Shown here in pieces: positions 24,461 to 36,834 of a DNA stretch of 64,000 bases. Numbering within the stretch: position 1 is the first letter of the stretch; every line of letters begins with the position of its first letter. Under the pieces are notes generated by a model. That model was not told where the DNA came from. It was given only the letters and a program-made list of their open reading frames with translations, and did no database searches. This DNA comes from JAGIBJ01 sp032119595 (lineage in GTDB: Bacteria > Actinomycetota > Thermoleophilia > Solirubrobacterales > Solirubrobacteraceae): NCBI GenBank assembly GCA_032119595.1, contig JAUMBQ010000008.1, positions 1 through 64,000 on the forward strand, written 5' to 3'. A program made the translations under genes and the position numbers.

Positions 24461-26041
24461 CTAGACGAGGGACGTCCCGGTCATCTCGGGCGGCTGGGCA
24501 TAGCCCAGCAGCGCGAGGACCGTGGGCGCCACGTCGGCGAGCTTGCCGGTGCGGCCGCTCGTCGTCGCCTCGCCGGTCAGACCGTTCGGCCCCGTGAGCG
24601 GCACGGTCTCGGCCTCGCCCGCGAGGGTGATGCCCTCGCCGACCAGCACAACGGGTACGACGTTCAGCGAGTGAGCCGTGTCGGGCGACCCGTCGTCCTC
24701 GAGCATCTCGTCGGCGTTGCCGTGGTCGGCCGTCACGATCACGGCTCCGCCGCTTCCGGTCACGGCGGCGATGATCTCTCCGAGGCGAGCGTCGACGAAC
24801 TCAACGGCCGCAATCGCCGCCGGGATCGACCCGGTGTGGCCGACCATGTCGGCGTTGGCAAAGTTGATGACCCCGAACGTCGGAGCGTCGGCCTCCCACG
24901 CGTCGATGAACGCCTTGGCGACGCCCGCCGCGCTCATCTCGGGCTTGAAGTCGTAGGTGGGTACGTCGCGCGGGCTCGGCACGACCTCGCGCCGCTCGCC
25001 CTGCTCCGGCTGCTCCTCGCCACCGGCAAAGAAGTACGTCACATGCGGGTACTTCTCGGTCTCGGCGACGTGCAGCTGCGACCCGCCGTGCTCGGCGATC
25101 ACCTTCGGTAGGGTCACCTGCGGGCGGTCCGGCAGGAAGGCGATCGGGAACGGGTAGGTCTCGTCGTACTCGGTGAGCGTCACGTAGCGCTCGATTGGTG
25201 TCGCGTCGCCTCGGTCGATCTCCGTGAAGGCGGGGTCGGCGAGCGCGCGAGAGAGCTGGCGGACCCGGTCGGGGCGGAAGTTGAAGCAGATCACCGAGTC
25301 GCCGGGGCGGATCGTCGCCTCGTCGCCGATGGTCGTCGCCGCGACGAACTCGTCGGTTTCGTCGCGCGCGTAGGCGGCCTCGATCGCCTCGGCGGACGTA
25401 GCGGCGTGATGCTGCCCGATGCCGTGCACGATCAGGTCGTACGCCTGCTGCGTGCGCTCCCACCGCTGGTCGCGATCCATCCCGTAATACCGACCGATCA
25501 CCGATCCGATGCGGGCACCGGCGGCGTCGGCCCACGTCTGTGCCTGCGCGAGGAAGGCGCGACTGCCGTGCGGCGAGGTGTCGCGGCCATCGGTGAAGGC
25601 GTGCAGCACGACGTCCTGGGCACCGAGCGTCTTGCCGAGACCCAGCAGCGCCTCGATGTGCTCCCAGCCGGAGTGCACGCCACCATCGGACACGAGCCCG
25701 ACGAGATGCACCCGCGGAGCCCCCTCGAACGCCGCGCGCAGCACGGGATTCTCGGCGAGCGCGCCCGACTCGACGGCTTCGTCGATCCGGGTGAGGTCCT
25801 GCTTGATCACGGCGCCCGCGCCGAGGTTGAGGTGGCCGACCTCGCTATTGCCCATCTGGCCTTCGGGCAGCCCGACGGCTAGGCCGCACGCCGTGAGCGT
25901 GGTGCGGGGCGCGGTCGCCCACAGCTGGTCCATGACCGGCGTGTTGGCGAGGCTCACGGCGTTGCCGGGGCCGGCCGGCGCCAGGCCCCACCCGTCAAGC
26001 ACGACGAGCGCGACCTGCGGGAACGTGGAATCGACGGGCAT
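24461..26041 (-). CDS. gpmI: 2,3-bisphosphoglycerate-independent phosphoglycerate mutase
   Basis: A 526-residue alkaline-phosphatase-superfamily enzyme. The N-terminus ALVVLDGWGLAP carries the first metal ligand; MGNSEVGHLNLGAG holds the phosphorylated Ser; DGRDTSPHGS, RYYGMDRDQRWER, FFAGGEE, FANADMVGHTG and TADHGNADEM are all intact. It interconverts 3- and 2-phosphoglycerate using Mn. Start ATG at 26041, with GGAG 9 bp upstream. It belongs to the dispersed glycolytic series on this strand (gap, pgk, tpiA, gpmI). Confidence 0.95.
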   Translation of the reverse strand: MPVDSTFPQVALVVLDGWGLAPAGPGNAVSLANTPVMDQLWATAPRTTLTACGLAVGLPEGQMGNSEVGHLNLGAGAVIKQDLTRIDEAVESGALAENPVLRAAFEGAPRVHLVGLVSDGGVHSGWEHIEALLGLGKTLGAQDVVLHAFTDGRDTSPHGSRAFLAQAQTWADAAGARIGSVIGRYYGMDRDQRWERTQQAYDLIVHGIGQHHAATSAEAIEAAYARDETDEFVAATTIGDEATIRPGDSVICFNFRPDRVRQLSRALADPAFTEIDRGDATPIERYVTLTEYDETYPFPIAFLPDRPQVTLPKVIAEHGGSQLHVAETEKYPHVTYFFAGGEEQPEQGERREVVPSPRDVPTYDFKPEMSAAGVAKAFIDAWEADAPTFGVINFANADMVGHTGSIPAAIAAVEFVDARLGEIIAAVTGSGGAVIVTADHGNADEMLEDDGSPDTAHSLNVVPVVLVGEGITLAGEAETVPLTGPNGLTGEATTSGRTGKLADVAPTVLALLGYAQPPEMTGTSLV

Positions 26042-26254
26042 GAGCAGTACTCCTGAGGAAGCCGGGCGGCAACGCGGACTGCGGAATCTATCGGGGCGCA
26101 TCGACCAGGCGCCCGCTTGGCTGATCGTTGGGTTTCCGTTGGGGTTGCGGGTAGGATGCCGATGCGCCACGACCGGGAGCATTTGGTGAGTCAGTCCTCG
26201 GTCGCGCATCAAGGTTCGGCACCACGGACCAGCAAGTACTAGGGAGCACCGACA

Positions 26255-26605
26255 ATGGGCCAGAGAAGCAGCAAGACCGTCGCCCTGGGCGTCCTCCCCG
26301 TGATGGCGACCGCGTTCCTGGCTGGCTGCGGCGGCGAGGACGAGACCGCGTACTGCACCGACCAGAACGACGTGGTCGTCGAGAACTCGTACTGCGACGA
26401 CGACTTCAACAACAACGGCTACTTCTGGGCGTTCGTCGCCGGGTCGGCGGGCACGTCGCTCAAGAAGGGCTCCAAGGTCACGAAGGCCGCGTCGAAAATC
26501 GCCGCGTCAAACAAGGCTGCGCTGGCTGCGAAGGGCGGCTTCGGCTCGAAGTCGTCCAGCGGCGTCGGGCGTTCCGTGGCGCACAGCAGCTCCGGCGGGA
26601 GCTGA
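26255..26605 (+). CDS. Small lipoprotein, YjfM/YgiB-like position
   Basis: A 116-residue protein with a lipoprotein signal (about 1-25) ending in the lipobox LAGC. The mature part has four Cys (two CxxD/CDDD patterns), an acidic stretch, a weak hydrophobic segment (YFWAFVAGSAG) and a Lys/Ser/Gly-rich tail (SKSSSGVGRSVAHSSSGGS). ATG at 26255 has GGGAG upstream. Its TGA overlaps the ATG of the ATP-grasp gene. In enterobacteria the homologous-looking operon yjfM-yjfC-yjfL has an exported DUF1190 protein in this position; relation here is by position and composition only. Confidence 0.7.
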   Translation: MGQRSSKTVALGVLPVMATAFLAGCGGEDETAYCTDQNDVVVENSYCDDDFNNNGYFWAFVAGSAGTSLKKGSKVTKAASKIAASNKAALAAKGGFGSKSSSGVGRSVAHSSSGGS

Positions 26606-27789
26606 TGCAGCGCCGCTCCAGCGAGGCCCGTCCGGACTGGCAGAAGACGATCGAGTCCCAGGGGCTCGTCTACTGGCGCACCGACCTGCCCTCCGGCGAG
26701 CAGATCTCGTACTGGGACGAGGAGCACTACTACGCGTTCCGCCTCGACGAGATCCTGGAGATGGAGTCGGTGGCGCGCGCGATGCTCGAGCTGCTGGTCG
26801 CCGCCGGCGATCACGTGATCGAGCACGACCTCTTCGCGAAGATGGGCATCCCGGAATTCGCGGCCGCTCGCATCCGCGAGACGTGGGAGAGCGAACCGCC
26901 GATGCTGTACGGCCGCTTTGACTTCGCCTATTCCGGCGGCGATCTCAAGCTCCTGGAGTACAACGCTGACACTCCGACCTGCCTGGTCGAAACGGCGGTG
27001 CAGTGGCATTGGATGCGCGACGTGTTCGGCGACGATGCCGACCAGTGGAACCGCGTACACGAGGCGCTCGTGGAGCGCTGGACCGAGCTGCGCACCGAGC
27101 ATCGTCTGCCCGACGGCGAGACCCACTTCCTGCACTCGCACGCCGAGCGCTCCGGCGAAGACTTCATGACCGTCGGCTACCTCCTGCAGACGGCGAAGGA
27201 GGCGGGGCTCAAAACCACCCTCCAGCCGATCGAGGAGCTCGGGCTCAGCCCCGAGCGCGGCTTCGTCGACACCGAGCAGCGGCCCGTGCGCACCGCGTTC
27301 AAGCTCTACCCCTGGGAGTGGATGCTGAACGAGGACTTCGCGCAGGAGGCCATGAACCGCATGGGCACCGGCCTCGGGCAGACGCAGTGGATCGAGCCGA
27401 TCTGGAAGCTCCTCTGGGCCAACAAGGGCATCCTTCCGGTCCTCTGGGAGCTCTTCCCGGACCATCCCAATCTGCTGCCCGCCTGGTTCGCCGGCGAGGA
27501 GCCGAAGGATCTGACGTCCTACGTCATGAAGCCGATTTTCGCCCGCGAGGGTGCAAACACGACGGTCGTGATCGACGGCGAGGTCGTCGAGACCGGGCCG
27601 GACGAGCAGTACGGCACCGAGGGCTACATCGTGCAGCAGTACGTCGACCTCGGCAGCTATGCCGGCAACCGGCCGGTGCTGGGTGTCTGGACCGTCGACA
27701 TGGAACCCGTGGGGCTCGGTATCCGCGAGTCCTCTGGCTACATCACCAACAACCAATCTCGATTCGTCCCTCACATGATCGAGGGCTAG
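26605..27789 (+). CDS. Glutathionylspermidine-synthase-family ATP-grasp ligase (YgiC/YjfC-like)
   Basis: A 394-residue protein matching the synthetase domain of glutathionylspermidine synthase: an N-terminal substrate region, LLEYNADTPTCLVETAVQWHW, YPWEWMLNEDFAQEA, the nucleotide-binding WKLLWANKGILPVLWELFPDH and YVMKPIFAREGANT, and the C-terminal EGYIVQQYVDL. Such stand-alone proteins lack the amidase half and their real substrates are unknown; the chemistry is ATP-dependent amide bond formation. It overlaps the lipoprotein gene and is followed within 9 bp by the DUF350 gene, so the three are one operon. Confidence 0.88.
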   Translation: MQRRSSEARPDWQKTIESQGLVYWRTDLPSGEQISYWDEEHYYAFRLDEILEMESVARAMLELLVAAGDHVIEHDLFAKMGIPEFAAARIRETWESEPPMLYGRFDFAYSGGDLKLLEYNADTPTCLVETAVQWHWMRDVFGDDADQWNRVHEALVERWTELRTEHRLPDGETHFLHSHAERSGEDFMTVGYLLQTAKEAGLKTTLQPIEELGLSPERGFVDTEQRPVRTAFKLYPWEWMLNEDFAQEAMNRMGTGLGQTQWIEPIWKLLWANKGILPVLWELFPDHPNLLPAWFAGEEPKDLTSYVMKPIFAREGANTTVVIDGEVVETGPDEQYGTEGYIVQQYVDLGSYAGNRPVLGVWTVDMEPVGLGIRESSGYITNNQSRFVPHMIEG

Positions 27790-27798
27790 GAGCACCAC

Positions 27799-28236
27799 AT
27801 GGAAGACACGCTTGAACTGGTCGGCCAAATGCTGGCGTATGCGGGCGTCGGGCTCGTCATCCTGGTCCTGGGCTTCTTCGTCCTGGACCTCCTGACGCCC
27901 GGCAAGCTCGGCGATCTCGTGATGAATCGCAACGTCAACGCGGCGGTGATCACGTCCGCCAGCATGATCTCGCTGGGCCTCGTGCTGTGGTTCGCGATCT
28001 TCTTCAGCGGCACCGGCTCCGAAGACATCTCCACCGCGTGGGACGGCCTCGACGACGTCGCCATCTTCGGCGTCATCGCCGTCGCCCTGCAGGCCGTGTC
28101 GTTCCTGGTGCTCGACATGATCACGCCGGGCAAGCTCGGCGAGCACATCACCGACACCACGTTCCACCCCGCCTCCGTCGTCTCCGCCTCCGTACAGATC
28201 GCCGTGGCGTTCATCATCTGCGCCTCGCTGACCTAA
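27799..28236 (+). CDS. DUF350 family membrane protein (YjfL-like)
   Basis: A 145-residue protein with four membrane helices arranged as two similar halves. Each half has the pattern hydrophobic helix, then D(L/M)(L/I)TPGKLG: FVLDLLTPGKLGDLV at about 27-41 and LVLDMITPGKLGEHI later, an internal duplication typical of DUF350. The family is repeatedly found beside glutathionylspermidine-synthase-like genes. ATG at 27799 with AGGAG upstream. Function unknown; probably membrane partner of the ligase. Confidence 0.85.
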   Translation: MEDTLELVGQMLAYAGVGLVILVLGFFVLDLLTPGKLGDLVMNRNVNAAVITSASMISLGLVLWFAIFFSGTGSEDISTAWDGLDDVAIFGVIAVALQAVSFLVLDMITPGKLGEHITDTTFHPASVVSASVQIAVAFIICASLT

Positions 28237-28250
28237 GCGAGCGCGTGAAA

Positions 28251-28264
28251 CCCGCCTTCGCGGG
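28251..28264 (+). terminator. Hairpin after the DUF350 gene
   Basis: CCCGC-CTTC-GCGGG, a compact stem with a stable loop, 14 bp after the stop codon. No T-tract follows; it lies just before a larger palindrome. Confidence 0.45.
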
Positions 28265-28277
28265 CCCCTGAACCACC

Positions 28278-28323
28278 AAGCGCCCCGGGCGTCAGAACCG
28301 CGGTTCTGACGCCCGGGGCGCTT
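28278..28323. terminator. 46-bp perfect palindrome, probable bidirectional terminator
   Basis: Two 23-bp arms (left arm begins AAGCGCCCCGGGCGTC, centre at CCG|CGG) are exact reverse complements with no spacer. The ends read AAGCG...CGCTT, giving short T runs in both directions. It lies between the convergent DUF350 operon and tpiA. Confidence 0.75.
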
Positions 28324-28400
28324 GTCGTTGCGGCGACTGTTCCGTCGCCAAAGGAGGTGCTCATCGCCCAGCGAGGCGCACCCTTCAACGGGGGCTGTCG

Positions 28401-29159
28401 CTACGCGACGGCCGCCGCGGCGATGCCGTGCAGGTCGGATGCTTCGAGCGATGCGCCGCCGACGAGGGCGCCGTCGATGTCGGGCTGGCTGAGGAGTTCG
28501 CCGGCGTTGGAGGGCTTGACGGAGCCGCCGTAGAGCACGCGGACCTTCTCGGCTGCGGCGGCGTCTTTGGCGGCGAGGCGCGAGCGCACGAAGGCGCACG
28601 CTTCCTGGGCCTGCTCGGTGGTGGCGACCTTGCCGGTGCCGATTGCCCAGATGGGCTCGTAGGCGACGACGATCTTGGCCAGCTCTTCACCGCTGAGCGG
28701 AGCGATCGCGGCGTCGACCTGGCGCTGGAGGACGGCCTCGGTCTCGCCGGCTTCGCGCTGCTCGTCGGACTCACCGACGCAGAGGATCGGCAGGAGGTCG
28801 GCGTGCAGGAGCGTGACGAGCTTCTCGGCGAGGGCCTCGTCGGTCTCGTTGAAGTACTGGCGGCGCTCGGAGTGGCCGATCACGGAGCCGTGCACATCGA
28901 GGTCGAGCAGCATGACGGCGGAGATCTCGCCGGTGAAGGCGCCGGCGCCAGCCTGGTGCACGTTCTGGGCGAGGATCTGGAGCTTGGAGCCGCGCGTGGA
29001 GTCGATGAGCGGGCCGAGGGTGGTGAAGGGCGCGCAGATCGCGAGCTCGACACCCTCGAGGCCCTGCACCATCGGCAGGAAGGCCGCGACGAAGTCCTCA
29101 GCGTCCTCGGTCGTCTTGTGCATCTTCCAGTTGCCGGCGATCAGCGGAATGCGGCTCAT
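28401..29159 (-). CDS. tpiA: Triosephosphate isomerase
   Basis: A 252-residue TIM barrel starting IPLIAGNWKMHKT. Catalytic Lys in GNWKM, His in VIGHSERR, Glu in VVAYEPIWAIGTG, and the phosphate loops YGGSVKPSN and GALVGGASL are all present. It interconverts dihydroxyacetone phosphate and glyceraldehyde-3-phosphate. ATG at 29159 with AAGGAG upstream. In most relatives tpiA directly follows pgk; here about 9 kb of other genes lies between. Confidence 0.96.
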   Translation of the reverse strand: MSRIPLIAGNWKMHKTTEDAEDFVAAFLPMVQGLEGVELAICAPFTTLGPLIDSTRGSKLQILAQNVHQAGAGAFTGEISAVMLLDLDVHGSVIGHSERRQYFNETDEALAEKLVTLLHADLLPILCVGESDEQREAGETEAVLQRQVDAAIAPLSGEELAKIVVAYEPIWAIGTGKVATTEQAQEACAFVRSRLAAKDAAAAEKVRVLYGGSVKPSNAGELLSQPDIDGALVGGASLEASDLHGIAAAAVA

Positions 29160-29248
29160 GGGTCTCCTTGAGGGCAGCAGAGGGAGCCGCGCGCGTGCGC
29201 GAGCGGCGACGCCTGCACGCTAACGAGGCCTGGCGCGCCATGACCCGC

Positions 29249-29833
29249 TCACCTCCGCTGGCGGCGCGCGACCTCCACCCCCGCGTGCCACCCCGGCGCC
29301 CGTCCGCCCGCCGGTGGGAGCAGAAACTCCGCGTCAATGCCCGCGGCTTCCAGCAGCCACGAGATCACCGAATTCGAGTTCCACATGTCGCCCGTGCGGT
29401 GCTCATCGCGCCCCCACACGAGCCGCGGCACCCGCGGCGCGCATTCGAGCAGGCGGTACGCGACGGTCGGATCGCCCAGCACCAGGGGCCCGCCAACGGC
29501 CCAGTCGAGATCAGGGATGGTGCCGTCGCGGGCACACCGGATCTCGTAGCGAAACAGGCGAGAGCGACCGGCCCAGCGGGCCCCGACCGGCCCGGTCACG
29601 ACGACCCCTCGCTCAGCCGGGTCACCCTTCCTCGGGGTCGGCGCGAGTTCGATGGCGTACCGGCGACCGTCGACGGCCACGATGAGCGCGGCGTGGAAGA
29701 GGTCGCGGCGCTCGCGACGCGCCAACGTCGCCGTGAGCGCCTCGTACACGCGCCCGTTGAACCGCACGAAGTGGCCGCCCGCCCCCAGCGGAATCCAGAA
29801 CAATTCGAGCGCTGACGCGGGCGATGCTGCCAT
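29249..29833 (-). CDS. Conserved hypothetical protein
   Basis: A 194-residue soluble protein starting MAASPASALELFWIPLGAGG. The conserved-looking parts are GGHFVRFNGRVYEALTA, FHAALIVAVDGRRYAIELAP, GSRLFRYEIRCARDG-like strands, and the C-terminal HRTGDMWNSNSVISWLLEA. A His near the N-terminus and a polar N-S-N-S before a helix resemble the layout of permuted papain-fold (NlpC/P60- or LRAT-like) proteins, but the expected catalytic Cys is not there, so this is only a hint. Start ATG at 29833, because the upstream frame looks non-coding. It is divergent from the transglutaminase operon. Confidence 0.6.
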   Translation of the reverse strand: MAASPASALELFWIPLGAGGHFVRFNGRVYEALTATLARRERRDLFHAALIVAVDGRRYAIELAPTPRKGDPAERGVVVTGPVGARWAGRSRLFRYEIRCARDGTIPDLDWAVGGPLVLGDPTVAYRLLECAPRVPRLVWGRDEHRTGDMWNSNSVISWLLEAAGIDAEFLLPPAGGRAPGWHAGVEVARRQRR

Positions 29834-30023
29834 CCGCGCAGTGTCGCGGGTCGGGAGAGCCGCCGGATCCGTATGGGCGCGTGCACCATCGACGGAACGA
29901 CCGCAGACCGGGCCAGCGCATCCATGACCGATCACATCGGAGCCACGCCTAGCCCAGTGGCGAAACTGAGTTGTCACAAGTGGCCATACCCGCGGGATGC
30001 CGAAGCTGCGAAGGTGCGCGGCA

Positions 30024-33344
<3,321 letters not shown>

Positions 33345-33368
33345 CGCCACCTCCCGCACCACCCCGCC

Positions 33369-35930
33369 GTGGAACAGTTCCAATCCAGTGCATCGACGCC
33401 TTCGGCGTCCGGGCCACCCCTCGCCGGAGGTGCGCTGGCCCCTGCGCCCTACCGCAGCGTGCCCGGGCGGTTCGACGAGATGGTCGGCACCGGCGACCTG
33501 CCCCGCGACCACTGGGCCGGGCTGTCAGGCGCGCTCGCAGAACTCGGCACGCAGGAGCTGCTGGCTCGCCAGCAGGAGGCCGAACGCCTGCTCCACGAGG
33601 ACGGCGCGGTCTACCACGCCTACGGCGCTGCGCCCGGTCCGTGGCAGCCGTGGAAGCTCGACGCCGTTCCGACGATCATTCCGGCGGGCGAGTGGGACCA
33701 GATCGAGCGGGCGGTTGACCAGCGGGCACGGCTCCTGAGCCTGGTCCTCTCCGACCTGTACGGCAAGCGCGACCTCTTGCGCCGGGGCCTCCTTCCGGCG
33801 TCGGTCGTCTTCGAACACGAGGGCTTCCTCCAAGCCTGCCAGGGCATCCGACTGCCGGGCGAGCAGCAGCTCTTCACCTACGCCCTCGACCTCGGCCGCG
33901 ACGAGTCCGGCCGCTGGACCGTCCTGGCCGACCGCACCCAGGCGCCGTCGGGCTCCGGCTACGCCCTGGAGAACCGCACGGTCATGTCGCGGGTCCTCCC
34001 CAGCCTCTACCGCGGCGCCGGCGTGCACCGGCTCGAACCGTTCTTCCGTGCGCTGCGCTCGTCGCTCGTGAGCGTCGCACCGCGCGGCATCGAGGAGCCG
34101 CGGATCGTGGTCCTCACGCCGGGTCCCCTCAACGAGACGGCCTTCGAACACGCGTTGCTCGCGTCACGACTCGGGTACCCGCTCGTCGAGGCCGCCGACC
34201 TCGTCGTGCGCGGCGACGGCGTGAAGATGCGGTCGCCCGGCAAACTCGAACCGGTCCACGTGATTCTGCGCCGCGTGGACGGCAACTACTGCGACCCGCT
34301 CGAGCTGCGCGGCGACTCGCAGCTCGGCGTGCCGGGCCTCGTGGAGGCGACGCGTCGCGGCATGGTGAGCGTGGTGAACACGCTCGGGAGCGGCGCGCTC
34401 GAGAACCCTGCCCTCATGCGGTTCCTGCCGCAGATCTCGCGGGAACTCCTCGGCGAAGAGCTCGCCCTGCCGTGTGTGCCGGCCTGGTGGTGCGGCGACG
34501 CGACGGAACTCAGCCATGCGCTCGAGAACCTCGATCAGCTCGTGCTGCGCCCGATCTCGCGGTCGGCCGGGCAGACGTCGATCTTCGGCGCGCAATGCTC
34601 GGAGAAGGAGCTCGACGAGCTCCGCCGCAAGATTCTTGCGAAGCCCACGCGGTGGGTGGCCCAAGCGCCGCTCGCGCTGGGCGACGTCCCGACCCTCACG
34701 CCGGCGGGCCTCGAACCTCGCCGCAGCGTGCTGCGCACCTTCGCCGTCGCGGGAGCTGACGGCTTCACCGTGATGCCCGGCGGCCTCACCCGCACCGCGC
34801 CGAGCGCCGATCCGGGCCCGGTCTCCAACCAGGCCGGAGCCATCGCGAAGGACACGTGGGTGATCGCCTCCGAGCCCGAGGCGACGGGCAGCCTCGCGCT
34901 GCTCGGCGGCCCGCTGATCGACGAGGCGGGGGAGCTCGGCTCGCTCTCGGCCGGCGCCGCCGAGAACCTCTGGTGGCTGGGTCGCTACGCCGAGCGCTCG
35001 GAGGCCGCGACGCGCCTCCTGCGCACCGTGCACGATCGCCGCAACGAGTTCCAGGGCAGCAAGGACACCTCGGGCCTTGCCGCGCTCGAACTCCTCCTGA
35101 GCGCCCTGGGCAAGGTCACCGACGCCAAAGAGTCGGCGACCGAGGCACCTTGGAACGACTTCCTCGGCACCTTGATTGACGAGCGCCAGCCAGGCACCCT
35201 CGCCCACTCGATCCGGTCGATGCTCGAATCCGCGCACGCCGTGCGTGATCAGCTCTCCAGCGACGTGTGGCTCGTCGTCGGACAGCTCGACCGCCACCTC
35301 ACGCGCATGCGCGGGCGCCCCGACATCCGCTCCCCCGAACTCCAGGGCGCCCTGCAGAAGGTGCTCCAGGGCCTCCTCGGTCTGAGCGGCCTCAGTGCCG
35401 AGGGAATGGTGCGCGATCTGGCGTGGCGCTTCCTCGACGGCGGCCGCCGCGTTGAGCGTGCCCTCCAGATCCTCACGCTGCTGCGCACCACCGTGCCCGG
35501 CTCGCCGAGCGGCGTGACCGGCAGTCTCGTGCTGGAGTCGGTCGTCACGGCAGCGGAGAGCATCGTCACGTACCGTCGCCGCTCCCGACTGCACTGGCAC
35601 TTGGAAACGGTCCTCCAGCTGCTCGTGCTCGACGAAGACAACCCGCGCTCGGTCGCGTTCCAGCTCAAGGCGCTCAGCGCCGACCTCGAGGCGATCCCGC
35701 GGGTCGGCACGCGACTGCGCACCGACCAGCGCCTCGTGCTCGAAGCGACGACCACCCTGCGCACCTGCGATCCGTCGGAGCTCGTCAATGCGTACGGCGG
35801 AGCTCACCCGGTGGCGCTCAGTACCTTCCTTGCCACGCTGGAGGGGCAGCTCCGCGACGCCGCCTCCGCCGTCGAGCGCGACCACTTCCTGCTGCGTCTG
35901 CCCCAGCAGCGCCTGACCGCGAGCTGGTAG
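33369..35930 (+). CDS. Circularly permuted ATP-grasp ligase fused to alpha-E domain
   Basis: An 853-residue fusion from GTG at 33369. The N-terminal half (about 70-490) is the circularly permuted ATP-grasp family (COG2308): LDAVPTIIPAGEWDQIERA, QRARLLSLVLSDLYG, EHEGFLQACQG, LENRTVMSRVLP and the nucleotide-binding LVLRPISRSAGQTSIFG. The C-terminal part (about 525-850) is the all-helical alpha-E domain (COG2307), beginning GAAENLWWLGRYAERSEAATR. In many genomes these are two genes; here they are one. Predicted role is ATP-dependent ligation of an amino acid or peptide to an amine. Gap of 24 bp from the DUF2126 gene and 2 bp to the next. Confidence 0.9.
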   Translation: MEQFQSSASTPSASGPPLAGGALAPAPYRSVPGRFDEMVGTGDLPRDHWAGLSGALAELGTQELLARQQEAERLLHEDGAVYHAYGAAPGPWQPWKLDAVPTIIPAGEWDQIERAVDQRARLLSLVLSDLYGKRDLLRRGLLPASVVFEHEGFLQACQGIRLPGEQQLFTYALDLGRDESGRWTVLADRTQAPSGSGYALENRTVMSRVLPSLYRGAGVHRLEPFFRALRSSLVSVAPRGIEEPRIVVLTPGPLNETAFEHALLASRLGYPLVEAADLVVRGDGVKMRSPGKLEPVHVILRRVDGNYCDPLELRGDSQLGVPGLVEATRRGMVSVVNTLGSGALENPALMRFLPQISRELLGEELALPCVPAWWCGDATELSHALENLDQLVLRPISRSAGQTSIFGAQCSEKELDELRRKILAKPTRWVAQAPLALGDVPTLTPAGLEPRRSVLRTFAVAGADGFTVMPGGLTRTAPSADPGPVSNQAGAIAKDTWVIASEPEATGSLALLGGPLIDEAGELGSLSAGAAENLWWLGRYAERSEAATRLLRTVHDRRNEFQGSKDTSGLAALELLLSALGKVTDAKESATEAPWNDFLGTLIDERQPGTLAHSIRSMLESAHAVRDQLSSDVWLVVGQLDRHLTRMRGRPDIRSPELQGALQKVLQGLLGLSGLSAEGMVRDLAWRFLDGGRRVERALQILTLLRTTVPGSPSGVTGSLVLESVVTAAESIVTYRRRSRLHWHLETVLQLLVLDEDNPRSVAFQLKALSADLEAIPRVGTRLRTDQRLVLEATTTLRTCDPSELVNAYGGAHPVALSTFLATLEGQLRDAASAVERDHFLLRLPQQRLTASW

Positions 35931-35932
35931 CC

Positions 35933-36826
35933 ATGAGCGCTCGGTACCGCATCACCCACAAGACCGCCTACTACTACGAGGCCGACGTCTCCGCCAGCTA
36001 CGGCAGGATGCGCCTGCTCCCGCGCGATCAGCCGGGCCAGCGGTGCCTTGAGTCGTCGATCACGATCGAGCCCGATCCGGGCGACCACTCCCAACACATC
36101 GACATCTTTGGCAACCGCGTGGATTACATGTCGATCCACGAGCCGCACCGGCTCCTCACGATCACGGCCGAGAGCGTCGTCGAGGTCGATGCGCCACCGC
36201 CGCTCCCGCTCGCCGGCGGGCACGCATGGGAGTCCGTGCGCGACGCAATCGGCCACACCGGAGGCGAGGACGACGTGACCGCCGTGCAATTCTCGATCGA
36301 CTCGCCACTGGTGAGCGCGTCGGACGACTTCTTGGCCTACGCCAAGCCGTCGTTCACGCCGGGGCGGCCGCTGGCGGAGGCCGTGCTCGACCTGTCGTCG
36401 CGGATCCACCGCGAGTTCGAGTTCGAAACCGACGCGACCGATGTCAACACCCCGCCCGCCGAGGTCTTGGAGAGTCGCCGTGGGGTCTGCCAGGACTTCG
36501 CGCACATCGGCATCGCCTGCTTGCGGTCGCTCGGACTGCCGGCGCGCTACGTGAGCGGCTACCTGGAGACCGACCCGCCGCCTGGGATGGACCGGCTCAC
36601 GGGGGCCGACGTGTCGCACGCCTGGTTTGGCGCGTTTGTGCCCGGCGCCGGCTGGATCGATGTCGACCCGACCAACGACCAGGTTCCGGGCCACCGGTAC
36701 ATCGTGACCGCCTATGGCCGCGATTACAGCGATGTCGCCCCAGTCAGCGGCGTAATTTACACCCGGGGGCGAACAAAGAGCCTCGAAGTCGTCGTGGACG
36801 TACTCGGTATCGACCCCACCGAATAG
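35933..36826 (+). CDS. Transglutaminase-like cysteine peptidase/ligase (COG1305-like)
   Basis: A 297-residue protein: N-terminal beta domain (YRITHKTAYYYEADVSASYG), then the papain-like transglutaminase core with Cys186 (RRGVCQDFAHI), His229 (DVSHAWFGAFVPG) and Asp245 (WIDVDPTND). All three catalytic residues are intact. It begins 2 bp after the ATP-grasp/alpha-E gene and lies 8 bp before the peptidase gene, so the four are one transcription unit. Family members act as peptidases or amide-forming enzymes; in this neighbourhood they are thought to process or attach the peptide tag made by the ATP-grasp. Confidence 0.9.
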   Translation: MSARYRITHKTAYYYEADVSASYGRMRLLPRDQPGQRCLESSITIEPDPGDHSQHIDIFGNRVDYMSIHEPHRLLTITAESVVEVDAPPPLPLAGGHAWESVRDAIGHTGGEDDVTAVQFSIDSPLVSASDDFLAYAKPSFTPGRPLAEAVLDLSSRIHREFEFETDATDVNTPPAEVLESRRGVCQDFAHIGIACLRSLGLPARYVSGYLETDPPPGMDRLTGADVSHAWFGAFVPGAGWIDVDPTNDQVPGHRYIVTAYGRDYSDVAPVSGVIYTRGRTKSLEVVVDVLGIDPTE

Positions 36827-36834
36827 GAGAACTC

